Positions 6,926 through 11,001 of a stretch of DNA of 11,001 nucleotides are shown in pieces; positions within the stretch are counted from its first letter, which is position 1, and each line of letters starts with the position of its first letter. Origin of the DNA: an uncultured Alphaproteobacteria bacterium. Its GTDB lineage: Bacteria; Pseudomonadota; Alphaproteobacteria; Micropepsales; Micropepsaceae. The notes under the pieces are model-generated. The model ran no database searches. It was not told the DNA's origin and worked only from the letters and a program-made list of their open reading frames with translations. The stretch is from positions 1 to 11,001 of the forward strand of contig CAIXUE010000183.1 in the NCBI GenBank assembly GCA_903922545.1, given 5' to 3'. Position numbers and translations under genes: made by a program.

Positions 6926-7635
6926 AAAATGCCGGAAAACTTCTTCTATCGAGCGGGCTCATTGTGGTTTCGGGCGCTTATGCCTGGTGGCATCACAGCA
7001 CCGAGACGCAGGCCCTGACACCCATGGCCCTGGCCTTGCGCCAGGCGCGCCAGCCCGCACCTGCATCGCAGCCCGCGCCGGTTGCGCAAACAGCGCCACC
7101 CGCACCGTCAACGCCGCCACCGGTGCAGACACCATCGCCCAGCGACAGTGCAAGCACGCCGCCGCCGCCGGTGGCCGAGCCAAAAGCCGCAACCAAGCCT
7201 GAGGCGCCGCAATCGGACGCCGCGCTGAAAGAAGCGATGGTGGCCGGCACGCCCGCGCCGCCGCCCCCACCACCCGTGGCCGCGCCGCCCCCGCCCCCAC
7301 CGCCTGAGGCGAGCGCGCCCGGCGCACCCGGCAGCGGGCATTTCAAGGATGGCGATTTTGTCGGCCAGTCTTTTGACGGCGAATGGGGCCCGGTGCAGGT
7401 GAAGATTGCCGTGCGCGGCGGCAATGTGGTCCAGGTGGTCTGCATCGAATATCCCTTCCACCGCGAGCGCAGCGCCGAAATCAGCGAATACGCCATTCCA
7501 ATCCTGGTGGAAGAAACCATCAAGACGCAGGATTCCAAGATCGATTGGGTGTCGCAGGCTTCCTATACCAGCGAGCAGTTTCAGGAATCGCTGGTCTCGG
7601 CCATGGCCAAGGCCGGAAAAGCGCCGCCGACATGA
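6922..7635 (+). CDS. Membrane-anchored FMN_bind-domain protein with proline-rich linker
   Basis: This 237-residue protein has three parts. Residues 1-24 form a membrane anchor or uncleaved signal. Residues about 44-136 are a linker dominated by Pro and Ala, with runs of six and seven prolines. Residues 140-232 form an FMN_bind domain (KDGDFVG, GPVQVKIAV, then DWVSQASYTS). The ApbE target motif in this domain is usually DxxSGAT/S; here it is D208-W-V-S-Q-A-S214, so Ser214 is the predicted covalent FMN site and the usual Gly is Gln. The ATG overlaps the apbE stop (ATGA), as does the next gene's start with this stop, which points to translational coupling. It should carry one-electron flavin chemistry outside the membrane; its partners are inferred. 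Confidence 0.9.
   Translation: MKNAGKLLLSSGLIVVSGAYAWWHHSTETQALTPMALALRQARQPAPASQPAPVAQTAPPAPSTPPPVQTPSPSDSASTPPPPVAEPKAATKPEAPQSDAALKEAMVAGTPAPPPPPPVAAPPPPPPPEASAPGAPGSGHFKDGDFVGQSFDGEWGPVQVKIAVRGGNVVQVVCIEYPFHRERSAEISEYAIPILVEETIKTQDSKIDWVSQASYTSEQFQESLVSAMAKAGKAPPT
7051..7329 (+). repeat. Low-complexity proline/alanine-coding stretch
   Basis: This is the linker part of the FMN_bind gene. It is dominated by CCx and GCx codons, with imperfect CCG/CCC runs at about 7240-7311. It is low-complexity coding sequence, not a mobile repeat. Runs of six and seven prolines imply a need for elongation factor P during translation. Such tracts are also prone to length change. Confidence 0.8.
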
Positions 7636-8453
7636 TGCCCGATTTTCTGCGCCGCATGAACATTCACCGGCTGGTGCTGTATTACCTTGCGGCGCTGTTG
7701 GCGTTGAGCGAGGCGTTGTGCGTTGGCCGCATCCTGCCCTATGGCGCGGTGGATCTGGCTTTTTCCACGATTGTGATCGGGGCGGCATGCTGGGCCGGCA
7801 ATGAGATTTTTGCCCGCGTCTGGGACGCCAAATCCAATCTGGATTCGGTTCTGATCACCGCCTTGATCCTGATCCTGATCATCACCCCTTTCAGCCCCGG
7901 CGACATGCGCCAGACCGGCTATGCGGTATTTGCCTCGCTGTGGGCGATGGCGGGCAAATACATGCTGACCATAAAGCGGCGCAACATCTTCAATCCCGCC
8001 GCGTTCGGCGTGGCGCTGGCGGCCCTGGTGCTGGGTTCGTCGGTGAGTTGGTGGGTGGGCGGCAGCCTGTATCTGCTGCCGCTGACACTGCTGGGCGGAC
8101 TTCTCATTCTTTGGAAAATGAATGTGACGGAAATGGTTCTGGCATTCATGGGGGCTGATCTTGTGGCCGTCGCCCTCACCTCACCCATTCACGATCCGCT
8201 CAAATCGGTCAGCGATATTGTGCTGCATTCGATGTTTTTCTTTTTCGCCTTCGTCATGCTGACCGAGCCGCGCACCGCGCCCCTGGGCCGAACGCAAAAA
8301 CTGATCTATGGCGCGCTGGTGGGAATTTTGTTCGCGCCGGAAATGCATCTGGGGTCTTTTTACACCACCCCGGAATTGGCGCTGCTGGCGGGCAATCTTT
8401 TCGCCGCCGCCACATATGTGCAGCGGCGCCGTGCGGCGGCGAACGCGGCGTAA
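7632..8453 (+). CDS. RnfD/NqrB-like integral membrane protein
   Basis: This 273-residue, very hydrophobic protein has about eight to ten membrane segments and belongs to the NQR2/RnfD type found in ion-pumping or flavin-linked electron transfer complexes. Diagnostic stretches are RRNIFNPAAFGVALAALVLG (116-135), like the K/NxFNPA motif of RnfD/NqrB, and MLTEPRTAPLGR (209-220), like the TDPxTSP motif near the C-terminus. The SGAT flavinylation motif of true RnfD/NqrB is absent, so this subunit probably does not bind covalent FMN itself. ATG 7632 overlaps the previous stop (ATGA); ATG 7635 is also possible. No other Rnf or Nqr subunit is encoded nearby. It is expected to pass electrons across the inner membrane to the FMN carrier. 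Confidence 0.85.
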   Translation: MMPDFLRRMNIHRLVLYYLAALLALSEALCVGRILPYGAVDLAFSTIVIGAACWAGNEIFARVWDAKSNLDSVLITALILILIITPFSPGDMRQTGYAVFASLWAMAGKYMLTIKRRNIFNPAAFGVALAALVLGSSVSWWVGGSLYLLPLTLLGGLLILWKMNVTEMVLAFMGADLVAVALTSPIHDPLKSVSDIVLHSMFFFFAFVMLTEPRTAPLGRTQKLIYGALVGILFAPEMHLGSFYTTPELALLAGNLFAAATYVQRRRAAANAA

Positions 8454-8459
8454 CAGGCC

Positions 8460-8777
8460 TTAATTGCAGGGCGTGTAGTGCTGGTCGCTCATCACGCCGA
8501 TGACGCCGCCCGGACAGGGCGTGGGCCGGTAGAGCGCCTCGGGCGCAAGCTTGACGCAGGCGGCCGCTTTTTTGCGCGTCGCCTCGACATCCTGATGCCC
8601 CACCCAGGACGTGCCCAGGATCATGATGGAATCATCGGCGAGTGGCGTGGTCAGCCAGGCGCATTTGGTGATGTGGACCGGATCGTCCTGGTTGGTGTCG
8701 GCATTCTGCGCCAGGGCAGGCGTGAGAAACATCAGGCCGGCAAGGGTCAGCACAGCGCATTTGGAGCTCGTCATCAT
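8460..8777 (-). CDS. Small exported cysteine-containing hypothetical protein
   Basis: This 105-residue protein has a Sec signal peptide (MMTSSKCAVLTLAGLMFLTP, cleavage near ALA|QN at residue 23). The mature part of about 82 residues has four cysteines (39, 74, 88 and 104), an even number consistent with two disulfides. No known domain is recognised. AAGGA lies just upstream; the second ATG (8774) has the better spacing, so the start could be one codon later. The stop is six bases from the stop of the convergent RnfD-like gene. A disulfide-rich periplasmic product next to a DsbA-like gene could be a client, but this is only proximity. Confidence 0.72.
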   Translation of the reverse strand: MMTSSKCAVLTLAGLMFLTPALAQNADTNQDDPVHITKCAWLTTPLADDSIMILGTSWVGHQDVEATRKKAAACVKLAPEALYRPTPCPGGVIGVMSDQHYTPCN

Positions 8778-8787
8778 GCGTCCTTGT

Positions 8788-8815
8788 AAGGGCGGTAAGC
8801 CGCCTTTTGCTTTTG
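8788..8815 (+). other. Hairpin followed by T-rich tract upstream of the exported-protein gene
   Basis: GGCGG (8791-8795) pairs with CCGCC (8800-8804) around a TAAG loop. A weak A-T/G-T extension to 8788 and 8807 and TTTTGCTTTT follow on the plus strand. It resembles a modest terminator that would stop plus-strand read-through from the RnfD-like operon, or a structure in the leader of the minus-strand gene just beside its ribosome site. The stem is short, so either role is uncertain. Confidence 0.3.
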
Positions 8816-8838
8816 AAAAACCACAGGCTCACCTCCCC

Positions 8839-9198
8839 TTACAGAGCGCCGCCCCGGCGCGGCAATATGGAGCGCGCGCTGCCGGCCAATCCTTGCGCGA
8901 TTTTTTCCAGCGCGCCAGAATCGTGAAACGCATCGTCGGCGTTGAGAAAGCCCACCGCTTCGCCGCCGAACAGTTTCAAGCCCTTGTTCATCGCGTCGTA
9001 AATGCCGTTGTCACGGGCCGAATGTATCTGGATCAAATCCGAAGCATGGGCACGCGCGATGGCGAGAGTTTCATCGTCAGAAGCGCCATCCACAATCACC
9101 AATTCCTTGTCGGCGTATGTCTGGCGCAAAAAAGATTCGATGGCGCGGCCGATGGTGGCCTGCGCGTTCCGGCATATTGTCACGACGCTGATTTTCAT
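8839..9198 (-). CDS. Truncated family 2 glycosyltransferase
   Basis: The protein begins MKISVVTICRNA and carries the nucleotide-sugar half of a GT2 (GT-A) enzyme: VDGASDD (36-42), DNGIYDAMNKG (63-73) and the metal-binding NADD (86-89, the DxD equivalent). It stops at 119 residues, whereas related stand-alone enzymes run to about 240-260, so the acceptor-binding half is missing. The last dozen residues (ARSILPRRGGAL) do not look like family sequence, and no other frame downstream restores it. This looks like a deletion remnant. An upstream extension to 9231 has no family similarity. It is divergent from the UDP-xylose synthase gene and belonged to the same polysaccharide locus. It is probably non-functional. 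Confidence 0.75.
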   Translation of the reverse strand: MKISVVTICRNAQATIGRAIESFLRQTYADKELVIVDGASDDETLAIARAHASDLIQIHSARDNGIYDAMNKGLKLFGGEAVGFLNADDAFHDSGALEKIAQGLAGSARSILPRRGGAL

Positions 9199-9308
9199 GG
9201 CTTGTCCCGTCGCCGCAAATCGTAGCAACAAGCAGCTGCGCGCGCCATCGCCGACCGCCTTGCCAAAAATCGGGACAGCCCATAGTAATGGGGCGATAAG
9301 AGGGGCTC

Positions 9309-10265
9309 ATGCAAACCGGAAAACGTGTTTTGGTGACCGGCGGCGCTGGCTTTCTGGGCTCGTTCCTGTGCGAGGCCCTTTTGGCGCGCGGTTGCGATGT
9401 GCTTTGCATCGACAATTTCTTCACCGGCGCGCGCCGCAATATCGAACATCTGATGGACAACCGGCATTTCGAACTGATGCGTCACGATGTGACGTTTCCG
9501 CTTTATGTCGAGGTGGACGAGATTTACAACATGGCCTGCCCGGCCTCGCCTATCCATTATCAGCGCGATCCCGTCCAGACCACCAAGACCGCCGTGCATG
9601 GCGCCATCAATATGCTGGGCCTGGCCAAGCGGGTGCGCGCCAGCATCCTGCAGGCCTCCACCAGCGAAGTTTATGGCGACCCGGAAGTGCATCCGCAGAC
9701 CGAAGACTATTGGGGCCGCGTCAATCCGATCGGGCCGCGCTCCTGTTACGACGAAGGCAAACGCTGCGCCGAAACGCTGTTCTTCGATTATCGCCGCCAG
9801 CACAATCTGCGGATCAAGGTGGCGCGGATTTTCAACACCTATGGTCCGCGCATGCATCCCAATGACGGGCGCGTGGTTTCCAACTTCATCATTCAGGCGC
9901 TGAAGAACCAGCCCATCACCCTTTATGGCGACGGCAAGCAGACCCGTTCCTTCTGCTATGTCGATGATCTGGTGGACGGCCTCTTGCGCCTGATGAATAC
10001 CGACCCATCGCTCACCGGGCCCATCAATCTGGGCAACCCCGGTGAATTCACCATCGCCGAGCTGGCGGCCAAGGTAATCGCCATGACCGGTTCGCGCTCG
10101 GTGCTCGAATATCAAAAGCTGCCGGTGGATGATCCGCGCCAGCGCAAGCCCGACATAACCGCGGCGCAGCGGGAGCTGGGCTGGGAGCCGAAAACCAGCC
10201 TGGATGACGGGCTGAAACGCACCATCGCCTATTTCGAAACATTGCTGACCAGCGAGGTTTTCTAG
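9309..10265 (+). CDS. uxs: UDP-glucuronate decarboxylase (UDP-xylose synthase)
   Basis: This 318-residue short-chain dehydrogenase-type enzyme converts UDP-glucuronate to UDP-xylose with bound NAD, supplying xylose for surface polysaccharide. The Rossmann motif is TGGAGFLGS (10-18). The active-site segment [10 protein letters not shown] (116-125) holds Thr118 and Glu120, and the catalytic pair is Tyr147 and Lys151 in [19 protein letters not shown] (183-194) and DDPRQRKPD with Arg277 are typical of this subfamily and separate it from UDP-glucose epimerases. The length is full. AGAGGGG lies a few bases before ATG 9309. The neighbours are a broken GT2 gene and an interrupted export gene, placing it in a polysaccharide locus. 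Confidence 0.94.
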   Translation: MQTGKRVLVTGGAGFLGSFLCEALLARGCDVLCIDNFFTGARRNIEHLMDNRHFELMRHDVTFPLYVEVDEIYNMACPASPIHYQRDPVQTTKTAVHGAINMLGLAKRVRASILQASTSEVYGDPEVHPQTEDYWGRVNPIGPRSCYDEGKRCAETLFFDYRRQHNLRIKVARIFNTYGPRMHPNDGRVVSNFIIQALKNQPITLYGDGKQTRSFCYVDDLVDGLLRLMNTDPSLTGPINLGNPGEFTIAELAAKVIAMTGSRSVLEYQKLPVDDPRQRKPDITAAQRELGWEPKTSLDDGLKRTIAYFETLLTSEVF

Positions 10266-10300
10266 GCCGTTTCGCACCCTTAGCCGCACCGGCCTTTTCT
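10264..10300 (+). terminator. Possible terminator after uxs
   Basis: AGGCCG (10264-10269), overlapping the stop codon, pairs with CGGCCT (10290-10295) across a 20-base loop and is followed by TTTCT. The stem is short and the loop long, so this is a weak call. It would separate uxs from the export gene downstream. Confidence 0.33.
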
Positions 10301-10327
10301 GGACAATTCCGGGTGCTTGCTTATAGG

Positions 10328-10966
10328 ATGAAGAAACCCGCGGATAACCCGTCTTTCATGTCCAAAGCCTTCTTCAGACAGCTCTTTTTCGCTGCCCGGA
10401 CTGCCCTGTTTTGCGGCTGTGCGGCGCTGTTTCTTGCTCAGAGCGTCCAGGGCCAGGGAATCACCATCCCCACCAATGCCCTGCCCCAGGGTCTGTTGCA
10501 GCAATTGCCGCCCGGCGTCACCGCGGCTGAGGCGCAGCGCCTGCTGCAGCAACAGCAGCAGCAAAATCCGGGGTCCGCGCCCCAAGCCCCTGCCCAGCCG
10601 CCCGGCCAGCAATTGTATGTGAGCGCGGCGCCCGCGATCCTGCAAACCACATCGGCGCTGGAAACGCTTTATTCGCACCGGGCCGGCCGCAAGCTGACCC
10701 AGTTCGGCTATGACCTGGTCGGCAATGGCGGCACGCCCTGGATTTTCAACAGCAATGGCATTCAGGTGCCGGTGGGCAATGGCGGCACCCTGTCCACCCC
10801 CCAGATCGGCGCGGTTCAGGACGATTATATTCTGGGGCCCGGCGACCAGCTGAACGTCACGTTCCGGGGCGATCAGAATTCCGCATTCCAGATCACGGTG
10901 GGCCGCGATGGCACCGTGGCGCTTCCCAACATGACGCCCATTCCGGCCGCCGGCCGCAGCTTTTGA
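10328..10966 (+). CDS. Wza-type polysaccharide export protein, 5' part, interrupted
   Basis: The N-terminus holds a signal sequence (FFAARTALFCGCAALFLAQS, ending near VQG|QG). No good lipobox is seen. A glutamine- and proline-rich spacer (about 55-95) follows, with a six-Gln run coded mainly by CAG/CAA. The start of a Poly_export domain comes next: DDYILGPGDQLNVTF (165-179) and VGRDGTVALPNMTPIPAAGR (191-210). Intact proteins continue for hundreds of residues with the rest of the export domain and SLBB repeats. Here the frame hits TGA at 10964-10966 exactly where an IS-like terminus begins. The start is uncertain: ATG 10328, GTG 10313 and ATG 10358 are in frame and none has a strong ribosome site. 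The protein would have acted in outer-membrane polysaccharide export; as it stands it is probably dead. Confidence 0.72.
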   Translation: MKKPADNPSFMSKAFFRQLFFAARTALFCGCAALFLAQSVQGQGITIPTNALPQGLLQQLPPGVTAAEAQRLLQQQQQQNPGSAPQAPAQPPGQQLYVSAAPAILQTTSALETLYSHRAGRKLTQFGYDLVGNGGTPWIFNSNGIQVPVGNGGTLSTPQIGAVQDDYILGPGDQLNVTFRGDQNSAFQITVGRDGTVALPNMTPIPAAGRSF

Positions 10967-11001
10967 CCTGCATGGCTCTTTTTGTACCAAGCGAATTGAT
11001 A
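10964..11001. mobile_element. Terminus of an IS3-type element inserted in the export gene (runs off the right edge)
   Basis: From 10964 the sequence reads TGACCTGC, then GTACCA at 10984-10989. This matches the layout of the complement of the left-edge terminus (TGGCCTGC ... GTACCA), with 7 of 8 identical outer bases and a similar 10-12-base T-ending spacer. The junction coincides with the abrupt loss of export-domain sequence and a drop in GC. Orientation and family beyond the terminus cannot be read because the window ends. Confidence 0.5.

Noticed and set aside
9195..10289. 364-codon minus-strand open frame antisense to uxs
   Set aside because: It is a complement-strand shadow of a clearly real SDR enzyme in GC-rich DNA; the composition is typical of antisense frames.
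10541..10566. CAG/CAA-rich run in the export gene as a possible tandem repeat locus
   Set aside because: It is a short glutamine run in a normal low-complexity spacer, imperfect at the base level.
1..11001. CRISPR arrays, tRNA or rRNA genes, riboswitches
   Set aside because: No regularly spaced repeats, cloverleaf-like sequence or recognisable riboswitch core was seen on either strand by eye; short RNA genes could still be missed.
84..11001. Calling the whole segment a composite transposon
   Set aside because: The two termini are related but clearly not identical, both elements are only partly visible, and the genes between include housekeeping types; it is only raised as a question.

Overview
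The window is GC-rich with dense, short-spaced bacterial genes. The signal peptidase, UDP-xylose synthase and small-protein types suggest an alphaproteobacterium, possibly near the Rhizomicrobium/Micropepsaceae group. That placement is inference from protein style only; there is no rRNA or tRNA here to anchor it.

Left edge (1-629). The window opens in the last codons of an IS3-type transposase, followed by its terminal inverted repeat. Next comes a short in-frame remnant that looks like the C-terminal membrane helix of an interrupted gene. A small conserved-looking minus-strand gene follows, then an AT-richer intergenic region with repeated AGGTTGTA half-sites that could be an operator.

Middle left (630-5446). 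This holds a 61-codon SH3/KOW-like protein gene with a strong terminator, a stand-alone signal peptidase I gene (lepB, minus), an 831-residue divergent transketolase-like TPP enzyme with its own terminator, and a minus-strand exported two-cupin protein.

Centre (5558-8453). Four plus-strand genes are packed with a 3-nt gap and then two ATGA overlaps: an exported DsbA-like thiol protein (CSVC), a short leaderless ApbE-type FAD:protein FMN transferase, a membrane-anchored FMN_bind protein with a long proline-rich linker, and an RnfD/NqrB-like membrane protein. Together they look like a compact extracytoplasmic flavin electron-transfer module. The transferase would attach FMN to the anchored carrier, the RnfD-like protein would bring electrons across the membrane, and the thiol protein is a plausible acceptor or partner. 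The role of the module is inferred. A small exported four-cysteine protein gene faces its end.

Right edge (8839-11001). This is a polysaccharide locus: a GT2 glycosyltransferase that stops half-way, an intact UDP-glucuronate decarboxylase (UDP-xylose synthase), and a Wza-type polysaccharide export gene. The export gene is cut at 10964 by what looks like the terminus of another IS3-type element, whose end resembles the one at the left edge. The polysaccharide locus therefore appears to be decaying or rearranged.
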